Positions 18,344 to 26,907 of a DNA stretch of 46,133 nucleotides are shown one piece after another. The stretch is from contig JACPZP010000182.1 in assembly GCA_016195405.1 (NCBI GenBank), forward strand, positions 1 through 46,133, given 5' to 3'. The notes beneath the pieces are model-generated. The model saw only the letters and a list, made by a program, of their open reading frames with translations. It had not been told where the DNA came from and did not search any database. Origin of the DNA: Planctomycetota bacterium (GTDB taxonomy: Bacteria > Planctomycetota > Planctomycetia > Gemmatales > Gemmataceae). The translations under genes and the position numbers were made by a program. Numbering within the stretch: the stretch's first letter is position 1; the number at the start of each line of letters is the position of its first letter.

Positions 18344-19675
18344 TTAGACAGTGGCCAGCTCGCCGTTCGTGGTCTCGTTCCACGCCGGCTTCTTCGCCAC
18401 CAACTCACGTATCCGCCGAATCACCTCTTCATCGGTCGGATACGGCGACTTGAGCGCAGGCCGTAGCGGCAGCGGGATTTCGTCCATGCGGTAAACCGTT
18501 CCTGGTGCGCTGATTCCGGTCGCGGCGGTGGTGATGTGGACGCGGGCCAGGCGGCTTGTGTGGGTGACTTTGGGATCGAGGACGATGGTCGGGATGCGAG
18601 CCAGATGGTCGATGCCGGGTTGCGGCATGGTGGCGCCGGGGTCGGCGCCGAGGATTAGTGCCGCATCGATGTCGCCGCGAACCAACAGATCGACGGTCGA
18701 AAACTCGCCGGGATTGAAGCGCGGATAACCGCGGCACAGGTTGACGCCAAACGGATAGCCGGTGGACCAGCGCAACACCATGTCGGAACCCGTGACGTTG
18801 CCGTGGCCGCGCATCGGCATGGCGACGAATTTCGTGTAGGCGTTCATCTCGGCGGCGAGCATCAAGACGCCGGCAGAGTTCATATGCTTGCCGCGGGTCA
18901 TCGACAGACCCATGCCGAAGAAGATGATGCCGAAGCGTGCGTTCTTCATGCGGTCGACCAGGTTTTGAAGCTGCTCAAGCGTTAGCCCGGTTTCTTCGGC
19001 GATTCGGCTGTCCACGCGCTGGTTCTTGATGAGGGCGCGCAGGATCGTCAGCACTTCGAAATCCTTGCCGGGACGAATTTGCAAGAAGAGGTCGGCGGCC
19101 TTGGCGCTGGGGGTCTCGCGGATATCGACCAGCACCATCGTTCGTCCCTTGCGGCCATTGGGGACGAACTTGCCCTTCTGCATGATCGTGTATTTCGTGA
19201 AATGGCGCGGATGGCACTCGGCCGGGTTGCCGCCCCAGTAAATCATGAAGTCACATCGATTTTTCACTTCCCCAAGCGTGCAACTTACCTTGCCACCCAA
19301 CTGGGCGGCGATCTCCGTTGGACCGTGTCAGAGCGAGGTATGGCTATCGATGATCGCCCCAGCCATTTCCGCCAACGTCACCGCTTCGCGCTGAGCTTCG
19401 CAGGTGATGTTGCTCAGCCCATAAACGAGCGGCATGTTCGCCCTGTGCATGATCTCGGCGGCGCGCTCGACGGCGTCGTCAACTGTGGCGGGATGGCCGT
19501 CGATTAGAGCGTCGGGATAAAGATGCTCCGCGGTGTGATTGCGAAACCACGCCTCGCCGAGACTGCATGCGCCTTTGGTCTTGACGATGCGCTCGCTGTC
19601 GGCGTGTAACTCGATGTCATCGCAGACACAGCCGCAAAAAGTGCAGGTGGCGTTTTTGACGATAGTGAGGGTCAT
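18344..19675 (-). CDS. fhcB: Formylmethanofuran dehydrogenase subunit B, probable selenoprotein (UGA codon 116 = Sec)
   Basis: 443 residues if the in-frame TGA at 19328-19330 is read through. FhcB/FwdB is the molybdopterin (Mo or W) subunit related to formate dehydrogenase. The N-terminus has a 4Fe-4S motif (CTFCGCVCDD; Cys11, 14, 18). At residue 116 the context is DSHTSL-U-HGPTEIAAQLGGK. In FwdB homologues this position is the Cys or Sec ligand of the metal, and U/C-H-G-P is shared with formate dehydrogenase H. The remainder is continuous in the same frame (CDFMIYWGGNPAECHPRH, VLVDIRETPSAKAAD, HGNVTGSDMVLRW), and the combined length fits the family. A hairpin 18 nt downstream fits a bacterial SECIS. 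The alternative is a TGC/TGT to TGA mutation. The start at 19675 is preceded by TAGGA. Confidence 0.85.
19292..19309 (-). promoter_or_regulatory. Candidate bacterial SECIS hairpin in fhcB mRNA
   Basis: The minus strand reads GCCGCCC-AGTT-GGGTGGC: seven base pairs (one G-U) with a 4-nt loop and G at loop position 2. It starts 18 nt after the TGA at 19328-19330, so the loop begins 25 nt after the codon. Known bacterial SECIS elements place the apical loop about 16-37 nt after UGA, with a G in the first two loop bases. GC-rich DNA can form such stems by chance. Confidence 0.6.
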
Positions 19676-19685
19676 CTGTTCCTAC

Positions 19686-19749
19686 AGTAGGTCCCGCGAG
19701 CCGAGCGGGACCTTGGGCCATGGGTCCGGCTCGGCTCGCCGGACCTACT
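19686..19749. repeat. Palindromic repeat R2, copy 2 (upstream of fhcB)
   Basis: Two 8-bp stems, GGTCCCGC/GCGGGACC with loop GAGCCGA and GGTCCGGC/GCCGGACC with loop TCGGCTC; the two loops are complementary. Nearly identical to 16123-16187 but inverted. It ends just before the fhcB ribosome binding site. Confidence 0.9.
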
Positions 19750-19794
19750 GGTTCGCATGATCGCCCGGACCGGGCGGAACGACGAACGTTCAGC

Positions 19795-19965
19795 CTAACG
19801 CCCGGCCGCGGCAGCTTCCGCGGATGCGGCGAGGCTGGTATCTGCCGGCGGCGACCAGTTCCCAAGGCTGGGTTTCTTGCACAGGTGTTGGATCGCCTTC
19901 ACTCGACGGCATTTCAGTTTGAAATTCGTGCGCCGATATTCTTTCGGATTTCGAAGCCACGGCAT
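19795..19965 (-). CDS. Possible small basic protein in the fhc operon (56 aa)
   Basis: A 56-codon frame from ATG 19965 (MPWLRNPKEYRRTNFKLK...) with GGAG four bases upstream, 12 bp after the stop of the molybdopterin-binding gene and before repeat R2 and fhcB. It is rich in Lys/Arg with two Cys (KCRRVKAIQHLC). A competing frame on the same strand (TTG start 19975, ending RRIRGSCRGRALG) cannot be excluded. The better ribosome binding site and ATG favour the first. Confidence 0.4.
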   Translation of the reverse strand: MPWLRNPKEYRRTNFKLKCRRVKAIQHLCKKPSLGNWSPPADTSLAASAEAAAAGR

Positions 19966-19979
19966 GAATCTCCAAACCT

Positions 19980-20321
19980 CTAATTCGCCACGGGCTCGAC
20001 TTCGACTTCCCAGCCCTTGGACGTCGGCATTCCGGTGCCGTCAGTACTTTGGCCCATCAGCCGGCATGTCGGCGGCCCGTAGGGGACGAAAATCATTCCT
20101 TGCGGCACTTTTCCTTCTTTGCACTGAAACAGCGCCTCGCCATTATCGGAACGAACGCGTACCGTACCTCCCGACAAAATCCCGGCTTCCTTCATATCGT
20201 CTGGGTGCATGGTAATGGTGTTGACGATGGCCTGATATTCCGCGCTATCCTTGCCGACATTGATCTGCTGGCCCTGCTTGGTGGTGCGGCCGGCATTCAT
20301 GAGGAAGCGTTTGCCTGGCAT
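19980..20321 (-). CDS. Molybdopterin dinucleotide-binding protein, FwdD/FmdD-like subunit
   Basis: 113 aa. It matches the small molybdopterin-dinucleotide-binding subunit D of formylmethanofuran dehydrogenase: FLMNAGRTTKQGQQINVGK, ITMHPDDMKEAGILSGGTVR, then IFVPYGPPTCRLMGQSTDG and TGMPTSKGWEVEVEP. In the methanogen complex this domain caps the Mo/W-pterin site of subunit B, so its place at the head of the fhc cluster fits. It is the first gene of the minus-strand run; its promoter should lie in the 110-bp gap before the sigma factor gene. The start ATG 20321 is preceded by GGAAA. Confidence 0.85.
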   Translation of the reverse strand: MPGKRFLMNAGRTTKQGQQINVGKDSAEYQAIVNTITMHPDDMKEAGILSGGTVRVRSDNGEALFQCKEGKVPQGMIFVPYGPPTCRLMGQSTDGTGMPTSKGWEVEVEPVAN

Positions 20322-20431
20322 CTTTGTTTCCGTGGGGACAGATAGATTATCGTCCTTCCGTTAGTCTAGCATGGCGAGAAAACTGGGCAACCCATTGAAT
20401 CAGGCCACTCGAGTCGAGTATCCTCGTGCGA

Positions 20432-20998
20432 ATGAGCGAAGTGACCCGCATTCTCGGCGCAATCGAACAGGGCGACACGATGGCCGCGGCCCAACTCTTG
20501 CCGCTGGTCTACGATGACCTGCGCAAACTCGCAGCGCAGAAGCTAACGCACGAAAAGCCGGGGCAGACGCTCGATGCGACTGCGTTGGTCCACGAGGCGT
20601 ATTTGCGATTGATCGGCAATGATCCAGCCCAACCGTGGGAAGGTCGCCGCCATTTCTTCGGGGCCGCGGCGGAGGCCATGCGCCGCATCCTGGTTGACAA
20701 CGCCCGCCACAAGAAACGGCTCCGCCACGGAGGCGCCATGCAACAGGTCGAATTGGCCGAAGAGATTCTGCCCTTCGACAATCCTGTCGAGGATGTCCTG
20801 GCAGTGCACGAGGCGCTCGACCAGCTGGCAAACGACGACGCGCAGACCGCTGACGTCGTCAAGCTTCATTTCTTTGGTGGGCTCACTCTGGAACAGGCGG
20901 CCGAGCTGTTGGGAATCCCAGCGCGAACAGCATACCGGGATTGGAGTTTCGCCCGAGCATGGCTGTTCCGCAAGCTATCCGGCGAGCCGGGAGCGTAA
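20432..20998 (+). CDS. ECF sigma factor, TIGR02999-type
   Basis: 188 aa from ATG 20432. Sigma-70 region 2 covers LLPLVYDDLRKLAAQKLTHE and LVHEAYLRLIG; region 4 is VVKLHFFGGLTLEQAAELLG with the helix-turn-helix IPARTAYRDWSFARAWL. The HFFGAAAEAMRRILVDNAR segment is typical of the planctomycete group that travels with Ser/Thr kinases, and here a large kinase gene follows 95 bp downstream. The kinase probably controls the sigma factor or its regulon (known pattern for the group; inferred here). The final residues GEPGA and stop come from repeat R1. Confidence 0.92.
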   Translation: MSEVTRILGAIEQGDTMAAAQLLPLVYDDLRKLAAQKLTHEKPGQTLDATALVHEAYLRLIGNDPAQPWEGRRHFFGAAAEAMRRILVDNARHKKRLRHGGAMQQVELAEEILPFDNPVEDVLAVHEALDQLANDDAQTADVVKLHFFGGLTLEQAAELLGIPARTAYRDWSFARAWLFRKLSGEPGA

Positions 20999-21023
20999 GC
21001 GGCGTAAGCGACCGGGGTACGCC
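20979..21023. repeat. Palindromic repeat R1, partial copy at the sigma factor 3' end
   Basis: CGGCGAGCCGGGAGCGTAAG followed by CGGCGTAAGCGACCGG. It matches the left arm of 15244-15321 and is read in the frame giving GEPGA-stop. Confidence 0.75.
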
Positions 21024-21093
21024 TCCAAAAAAACTTGGCAGTTGGCGGCCACGGACGTCGCATGAGATGATAGATCCTCAGGAGGACCACCGT

Positions 21094-24000
21094 ATGCCAG
21101 CCCAAGCCGCTGATGTGAAAGCCATCTTTGGTAAAGCCTTGGAGCTACCGACTCCACAGGAGCGCGCCGCCTATTTGGCCGAGGCTTGTGGCGCCGATGC
21201 CGTCCTTCGGGCAGATGTCGAAGGTTTGCTGCAGGCCCTCGGTAAAGCCGGGAACTTTCTCAAGCCGGCCACGTCTCCGGAAGCGACGGTGGTTTCACCG
21301 CCGGCAAGCGAGCGCCTGGGAATGCGCATCGGCCCCTACAAGCTCCTCCAGGAAATCGGCGAAGGCGGCATGGGCACCGTCTATTTGGCCGAGCAGGAAG
21401 AGCCGGTCCGGCGCAAGGTCGCCCTGAAGGTGATCAAGCCGGGGATGGAATCCGCCCAGGTCATCGCGCGTTTCGAACAAGAGCGGCAAGCGTTGGCGCT
21501 GATGGATCATCCGAACATTTCCAGGGTGCTTGATGCAGGCACAACCGAGTCGGACCGTCCGTACTTCGTTATGGAATTGGTCAAGGGCGTGCCGATCACC
21601 GAATTCTGCGATCAAAACCGGCTCACGCCGCGTGAACGGCTCGAACTGTTCGTTCCCGTTTGCCAGGCGATCCAGCACGCCCATCAGAAGGGCATTATCC
21701 ATCGCGACATCAAGCCGACCAACGTCTTGGTGTCTCTCTATGATGGCGTTCCCGTGCCCAAGATCATCGATTTCGGCGTGGCCAAGGCTATGCAAGAACC
21801 GCTCACGGACCGCACTCTCTTCACCAGGCATGGCCAAATCGTCGGCACCTTCGAATACATGAGCCCGGAACAGGCTACTTTCAATGCACTCGACGTGGAC
21901 ACGCGCAGCGACATCTATTCACTTGGGGTATTGCTTTATGAACTGCTCACCGGAACTACGCCACTCGACAAAGAGCGTCTGCGGACCGCGGGCCTTGCCG
22001 AGGTGTTGCGACTGATTCGCGAGGAAGAGCCGCCCAAGCCAAGCACGCAGTTGAACCGTTCGGGCCACGCGCTACCGGCCATCGCAGCCTATCGCAAGAC
22101 GGAATCGCAACGATTGCCGGGGCTCTTGCGCGGTGAACTGGATTGGATCGTCATGAAGGCCCTCGACAAGGACCGGTCGCGGCGCTATGAGACCGCGAGC
22201 AGTTTCGCGCGCGACATCCAGCGCTACCTCAATGACGAAACGGTGGAAGCGTGCCCGCCCTCGGTTGGCTATCGGCTGCGGAAATTTACGCGCAAGCACA
22301 AAACGATGCTCGCCACGGCGGCGGCACTGGCGATCGTGCTTCTCGGAGGCATCGCCGCTAGCCTGTGGCAAGCGGTGCGGGCGACCAGTGCGGAGTCGGA
22401 GGCCAAAACGCAGCGCGATGCGGCCATCGCTAGCGAACAAATCGCCCAGGAAGAACGCACCAAGGTCAATAAGCAGCGCGACGAGATCGCCCGGGCCAGC
22501 GAAGAATTAAGCCTGGCGAAAGACCAACTTCGCCACAACCTCTATGCCACGCAAACGAACTTGCTTCAGGTCTCTTGGGACGCGAGCAATATGCGCCGGT
22601 TCTACGAAGTGCTCGACAAACTTCGCTCCAAGAGCCACGACGACCTGCGCGGCTTCGAGTGGCACTATTGGGATCGGCTCAGTCATGCGGAACTTCGCGT
22701 GCTCGAAGTCGGGCCGACACTCGCCGTGAGTCAGGATGGCCGCCATATTGTCACGAACGGGACTCGCACCGAAAAGAGCATCGCCTTGAAGGTCTGGAAC
22801 GTCCCGGCCGGCAAAGAGCAGTATACGCTGTCGTTCGAAGGGGAGCAGTTTTGGAATGCATACGCCCAATTCAGCCACGATGGCAGTCGCCTCGCCGTCC
22901 AGTTACTGGATATGTCACTCGGAGCGCCGGGTGCCCGGAGAAAATCGCGCGCCGGTTCCATTCATGTCTATGACGCAGCGAGTGGGAAACAACTATTCTC
23001 AAGAGATGGCTGGTTTCAGGGGATTGCATTGAGCCCCGATGGCCGGCGCGTCATCGCCAACGAAGGGTCTCCCGAAGACGAGCTCGGTCCGCACACCGAG
23101 GTGGCGATTTACGATGTCGATTCGGGTGAGCGGACCACATCCCTGTCCATCGATGCGGAGTCCCGCGCGATGCCGCAACTCTTCATGTTCAGTCCCGATA
23201 GCTCGTCCGTGATCGGAACGCTGCAAAAGATGGAAGGCCTTGGCAAAGAGGGAGGCGGCGGAGTCGGTCGGGTGACCGCCATCCTTCGCGTGGCGTGGGA
23301 CTCGAGCACGGGAAAGGAACTCTACCGGCTCCCCGATGACTCGCCATTTCTTGGCGGCAGCGGCGTAGTGTTCAGCCCTGACGGCAAACGCCTAGCGCTC
23401 GGAGCCCATGAGAAGATCACGGCGAAGGATGATTCGGAAAGTAGGGTATTTTTCCGCGCTGGGACAAAAGTCCTCGACGCGGTAACGGGCGCGGAGCAAT
23501 TCAAACTGGAAGGAAGCAACGCGTCCATGTCCCAGGTTGCCTTCAGTCCCGACGGCAAGCTCTTGGCTTTGTCCGTTCGCACTCCCTTGGGCCAGGGCAC
23601 CATCAAGGTATTTGACGCGAGCGACGGCAAACCGCTGAGTTCGACGCCGACCGGAACGGGCCTTGGGTCACGGCTCTTGTTCAGCCCGGACGGAACACGC
23701 CTGGCCACCTGGGACTCCGGCGACACCGCGATCCAAATTATCGATTCCAGATCCGGGACCGAAGTCCACATGCTCAGAGGCCACGCCGTACAACTCAACC
23801 ACGCCGCCTTCAACCGCGACGGTTCACGGCTCATTTCCATCGACACCCAGGGAACGCTCAAGGAATGGGACGTACGCAAACAGGACGATCCCTCTGTCCG
23901 CCCTGGCCAACGCCGCAAGAATCCGTTCATCCTCCGCACCGTTCTCAGCCCCGATGCGACGCGAAGCGCGGAATTCGCGCCATCGAGAATCGTGCGGAGC

Positions 24001-25212
24001 AAAGTCAATGAGCCGAAGACGAAAACGGTGCCGGGGGAAAAGGAAGTGGTTCTCCGCGATCTCGAAGGCGCCGAACTCGTCCGCTTCGAGGAGCACAATG
24101 CGTCGGTGATGGGGCTGGCGTTCAGCCCGGATTGCCGCCTGATCGCGACCATGGACGAAGCAGGAGCCGTGAAGCTGTGGGAAGCTGCCAGCGGCAAAGG
24201 CCGCTGGAGCAAACAGCTTCCCCTGTCCGAAGAGGAGGAGGATGCAGGTGATGATGGGTTCGGCGGGCCTGGATCCCGCCTCGACGGCGCGGATTTGCAA
24301 TTCTCCAGCGATGGCGCCCGGCTCGCGGTGCAATCGCGCCGCGCCGGCGTCACGGTGCTGGACGTTTCCGGCGGATCGGTCATCTTCGCTTTGCCTGGCG
24401 ATGTTCGCAAGATGGAATTGAGCCCGGACGGCGTCCGCTTGGCAGTATTCCTTCTCAGGAAGTCGGCTGAGGCAAAAGATCGACCGACCTACTCATTCGG
24501 TGCCAAGATCTATGAGATCGCCACCGGACAGCATTTTTCGTTACCTGACAGGATTGGTTCACCCGCCTCGTTTGCTCCAGGAGGAGGCTTCGGCGGACGG
24601 AGCCTGATGACGCGAACACCGCTGTTCACGCCGGACGGCAAACGTCTCGTCAGCGTTCGGAATATTGCGGCCGGAAAACGTGCCGACGGCTCCACCAGTT
24701 CCGACGGCGGCTATTACCCAGAACTGCACGTCTGGGATGCCAAGACTGGCAAGGAGTTGTTCACCGCCAAGGGGGAACGAGAAAGAGGTGTCTCCTTCTT
24801 CGGCGCCTCAAGTTGGGTTGTCAGCCCCGACAGCACGCGCCTGGCCTGGGTGATCAGGAATGGCAGCCCCTTTTCATCGTTAGGCTCGGCCGAAGTCGAA
24901 ATTTGGGATCTGGTCGCGTACAAGAGATTGTTGCGCCTGGAGGGACATTCGGGATCGATCGGCACCTTGCGCTTCAGCCCCGACAGCAAGCGTATCGTCA
25001 CCGCATCGAGCGAGATCAATCGACCCCGAGAAATCAAGCTCTGGGACGTCGCCAGCGGCCGTGAGCTGCTGGTTTTGAAAGCCGCGAGCCAGAGCCCGTT
25101 CCAAGGGGGCGGTCTCGCGTTCAGCGCCGACGGCGCCCGCCTCGTCGATGTGCCGCTTGGCCCGTTCGGCGGGGGCGTGGTGCGCGTTTGGGACGCCACG
25201 CCGCGGGAATAG
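21094..25212 (+). CDS. Receptor-like Ser/Thr protein kinase with C-terminal WD40/PD40-type repeats
   Basis: ATG 21094 after AGGAGG gives 1372 aa; the open frame before it (from 20941) overlaps the sigma factor. The kinase domain spans about residues 80-370: Gly loop IGEGGMGTVYLAE, catalytic lysine Lys112 (VALKVIK), catalytic loop HRDIKPTN (Asp205), DFG at 226, and GTFEYMSPEQ. A transmembrane helix follows at about 404-428 (MLATAAALAIVLLGGIAASL), then a short coiled coil (residues about 430-480). The rest is a large beta-propeller region with many FSPDG-type blades (FSPDGKRLALG, FSPDGKLLALS, FSPDSKRIVTAS). With the adjacent ECF sigma gene it forms a membrane signalling pair; the sensed ligand is unknown. 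Confidence 0.92.
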   Translation: MPAQAADVKAIFGKALELPTPQERAAYLAEACGADAVLRADVEGLLQALGKAGNFLKPATSPEATVVSPPASERLGMRIGPYKLLQEIGEGGMGTVYLAEQEEPVRRKVALKVIKPGMESAQVIARFEQERQALALMDHPNISRVLDAGTTESDRPYFVMELVKGVPITEFCDQNRLTPRERLELFVPVCQAIQHAHQKGIIHRDIKPTNVLVSLYDGVPVPKIIDFGVAKAMQEPLTDRTLFTRHGQIVGTFEYMSPEQATFNALDVDTRSDIYSLGVLLYELLTGTTPLDKERLRTAGLAEVLRLIREEEPPKPSTQLNRSGHALPAIAAYRKTESQRLPGLLRGELDWIVMKALDKDRSRRYETASSFARDIQRYLNDETVEACPPSVGYRLRKFTRKHKTMLATAAALAIVLLGGIAASLWQAVRATSAESEAKTQRDAAIASEQIAQEERTKVNKQRDEIARASEELSLAKDQLRHNLYATQTNLLQVSWDASNMRRFYEVLDKLRSKSHDDLRGFEWHYWDRLSHAELRVLEVGPTLAVSQDGRHIVTNGTRTEKSIALKVWNVPAGKEQYTLSFEGEQFWNAYAQFSHDGSRLAVQLLDMSLGAPGARRKSRAGSIHVYDAASGKQLFSRDGWFQGIALSPDGRRVIANEGSPEDELGPHTEVAIYDVDSGERTTSLSIDAESRAMPQLFMFSPDSSSVIGTLQKMEGLGKEGGGGVGRVTAILRVAWDSSTGKELYRLPDDSPFLGGSGVVFSPDGKRLALGAHEKITAKDDSESRVFFRAGTKVLDAVTGAEQFKLEGSNASMSQVAFSPDGKLLALSVRTPLGQGTIKVFDASDGKPLSSTPTGTGLGSRLLFSPDGTRLATWDSGDTAIQIIDSRSGTEVHMLRGHAVQLNHAAFNRDGSRLISIDTQGTLKEWDVRKQDDPSVRPGQRRKNPFILRTVLSPDATRSAEFAPSRIVRSKVNEPKTKTVPGEKEVVLRDLEGAELVRFEEHNASVMGLAFSPDCRLIATMDEAGAVKLWEAASGKGRWSKQLPLSEEEEDAGDDGFGGPGSRLDGADLQFSSDGARLAVQSRRAGVTVLDVSGGSVIFALPGDVRKMELSPDGVRLAVFLLRKSAEAKDRPTYSFGAKIYEIATGQHFSLPDRIGSPASFAPGGGFGGRSLMTRTPLFTPDGKRLVSVRNIAAGKRADGSTSSDGGYYPELHVWDAKTGKELFTAKGERERGVSFFGASSWVVSPDSTRLAWVIRNGSPFSSLGSAEVEIWDLVAYKRLLRLEGHSGSIGTLRFSPDSKRIVTASSEINRPREIKLWDVASGRELLVLKAASQSPFQGGGLAFSADGARLVDVPLGPFGGGVVRVWDATPRE

Positions 25213-25230
25213 AAGCCGCCGTTCGTTCCG

Positions 25231-26742
25231 CTAGACGCCTGCCGGCACAATCACGCCCGACACGCGAATCCCCGGTACCGTCTCCATCTGGAGACGCGCG
25301 CGAAAACGCAGGTGCCGGCCTCGCGTCCATTCGACCAGACCGCGCCATGCCGTCGCCGTCAACCGGTGGCGAATCAAGTGATACCAAAGCCAATTCGAAC
25401 GCTTGTACAAATAGGACATCGCCAGGTAGGGCAGGACGGCGCGCGCTTCACGCGGCCGGCGCCGCCAAATGGATTTGTGCGAGAACAGACGCTGATAGCA
25501 CCAAGCGTAACCGTCGGCCAATTGCTCGGGCGTCATGTGCCGCGGTCGAAACACGACATGGCCCGTGTCGTAGAGCGACCAATCGCGGTGCAGAAGCCGG
25601 CCTTCCGCTTCCATTTGTTTGAAAAGCGGCGTGCCGGGATACGGCGTCAGGATGTGAAAGGTGGCACATTCAAGCCGATTGCGCTCGATCCATTCTGCCG
25701 TTCGCGCGAAGACGTCGGGCCGATCGTGATCGAAACCGAGGACGAAGCTACCGTTTACTTGGATGCCGTTTTCGTGAAGCACTTCAACGCGGCGGGCGTA
25801 CTCCTCGGCCCGAGGGCTTTTCTTGTGGGCGGCGACAATGTTCTCGTCTTGAAGGGATTCGAAGCCGACGAAAACACCGGTGCATCCCGCTAGCGCCATC
25901 TCGCGCACCAAGCTGGGGTCATCGGTCACGTCGAGCGTCACTGCGGCACTCCATATTTTTTCTAACGGCCGCATGGCCCGGCAAAGCCGGCGCAGATATT
26001 CAGGCTTCGAGCCGAGATTGTTGTCGATGAACACGCCATAGGGCTGCCCGGTGGCGCGGAACTCGTCGACGATCTGCTCCACGTCGCGGGTCAGGTAGGG
26101 CATTTGAAGTCCGTCGGTCGAGAGGTAACAAAAGCCGCAGCGGTTGTGGCAGCCACGCGTGGCGATCAGGCTGGCGGTGGTAAGGAAGCTATCATCGGGA
26201 ACGAGATCGCGGCGCGGCGGCGGATCGTCTCGGTAGGGATGGCGATAGTCTCCTCGGTAGACCGGCTGGAGCGTCCCGGCCTCGACATCGCGCAAAACTC
26301 GGCCCCAAAGCTGAACTCCTTCTCCCATTGCCAGTGCGTCGCAGTGTGGCCGCACTTCTTCCGGACACGAAAGGACATGCAAGCCGCCACAGACGATCTT
26401 GCTCCCACGCTCGCGATACCAGCGCGCCAGAGCATAGGCGCGCTCGGCAAACGTCAGATGCACCGTGATGCCAACGACCTCTGGAAACGGCTGCCACGGC
26501 GGCGGCCCCTGCAATAGATTCTCATCCCAATACTGCACTTGCCAGTTTTCGGGTGTGGAGGCCGCGATGCTCGTCAACGCGAGACTCGGTGTCAGCACGT
26601 GTTTGCCGAAGCTGGCGTGCGGATCCTTCGGATAGAACGGATTGATGAGCAGAGCGTAGCGCGGCCGGACAATGTCAGGCCGAATCGACTCATCGAGCGC
26701 CGGAGCGATCCTCATGGCCCGAGGAAGCCAAAGACGTTGCAT
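25231..26742 (-). CDS. B12-binding-type radical SAM protein
   Basis: 503 aa from ATG 26742, which has AAAGGAG six bases upstream; an in-frame start at 26775 has no site. The N-terminal domain resembles cobalamin-binding folds (YALLINPFYPKD, LTPSLALTSIAAS, EVVGITVHLTF, SKIVCGGLHVLSCPEE), but the usual DxHxxG is replaced by DENLLQG. The radical SAM motif is CHNRCGFC (Cys198, 202, 205), followed by VFIDNNLGSKPEY, GFESLQDENI and FHILTPYPGTPLF. The C-terminus has a DUF4070-like region (MTPEQLADGYAWCYQRLF). Similar enzymes modify lipids or natural products; the substrate is unknown. Two ACTTTG-n5-CAAAGT-like dyads lie upstream. Confidence 0.88.
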   Translation of the reverse strand: MQRLWLPRAMRIAPALDESIRPDIVRPRYALLINPFYPKDPHASFGKHVLTPSLALTSIAASTPENWQVQYWDENLLQGPPPWQPFPEVVGITVHLTFAERAYALARWYRERGSKIVCGGLHVLSCPEEVRPHCDALAMGEGVQLWGRVLRDVEAGTLQPVYRGDYRHPYRDDPPPRRDLVPDDSFLTTASLIATRGCHNRCGFCYLSTDGLQMPYLTRDVEQIVDEFRATGQPYGVFIDNNLGSKPEYLRRLCRAMRPLEKIWSAAVTLDVTDDPSLVREMALAGCTGVFVGFESLQDENIVAAHKKSPRAEEYARRVEVLHENGIQVNGSFVLGFDHDRPDVFARTAEWIERNRLECATFHILTPYPGTPLFKQMEAEGRLLHRDWSLYDTGHVVFRPRHMTPEQLADGYAWCYQRLFSHKSIWRRRPREARAVLPYLAMSYLYKRSNWLWYHLIRHRLTATAWRGLVEWTRGRHLRFRARLQMETVPGIRVSGVIVPAGV

Positions 26743-26758
26743 GCGGACTCCTTTCGCC

Positions 26759-26854
26759 TTTACTTTGTAATGCAAAGTTAATATCCCAACTCAAGCCGGC
26801 AGGCGCGTCTTCGAGCATACTGGATACCTGGAACGTCACTTTGTATCGCCAAGT
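26759..26854. promoter_or_regulatory. Pair of dyad-symmetric candidate operators upstream of the radical SAM gene
   Basis: Site 1 at 26759-26781: TTTACTTTG, five bases, CAAAGTTAA (9-bp arms, one mismatch). Site 2 at 26838-26854: ACTTTG, five bases, CCAAGT. The sites share spacing and lie about 76 bp apart. The cognate regulator is not identified. Confidence 0.5.
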
Positions 26855-26907
26855 ATAAGCGTCTTTTGATGCACGTCAAGCTCGGTTGTCAAGGATTAGG
26901 ACTGCGA

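Noticed and set aside
19292..19300. TTG start near 19300 making the C-terminal part of fhcB a separate gene
   Set aside because: No ribosome binding site, and it would remove the active-site segment; the frame is continuous through the TGA.
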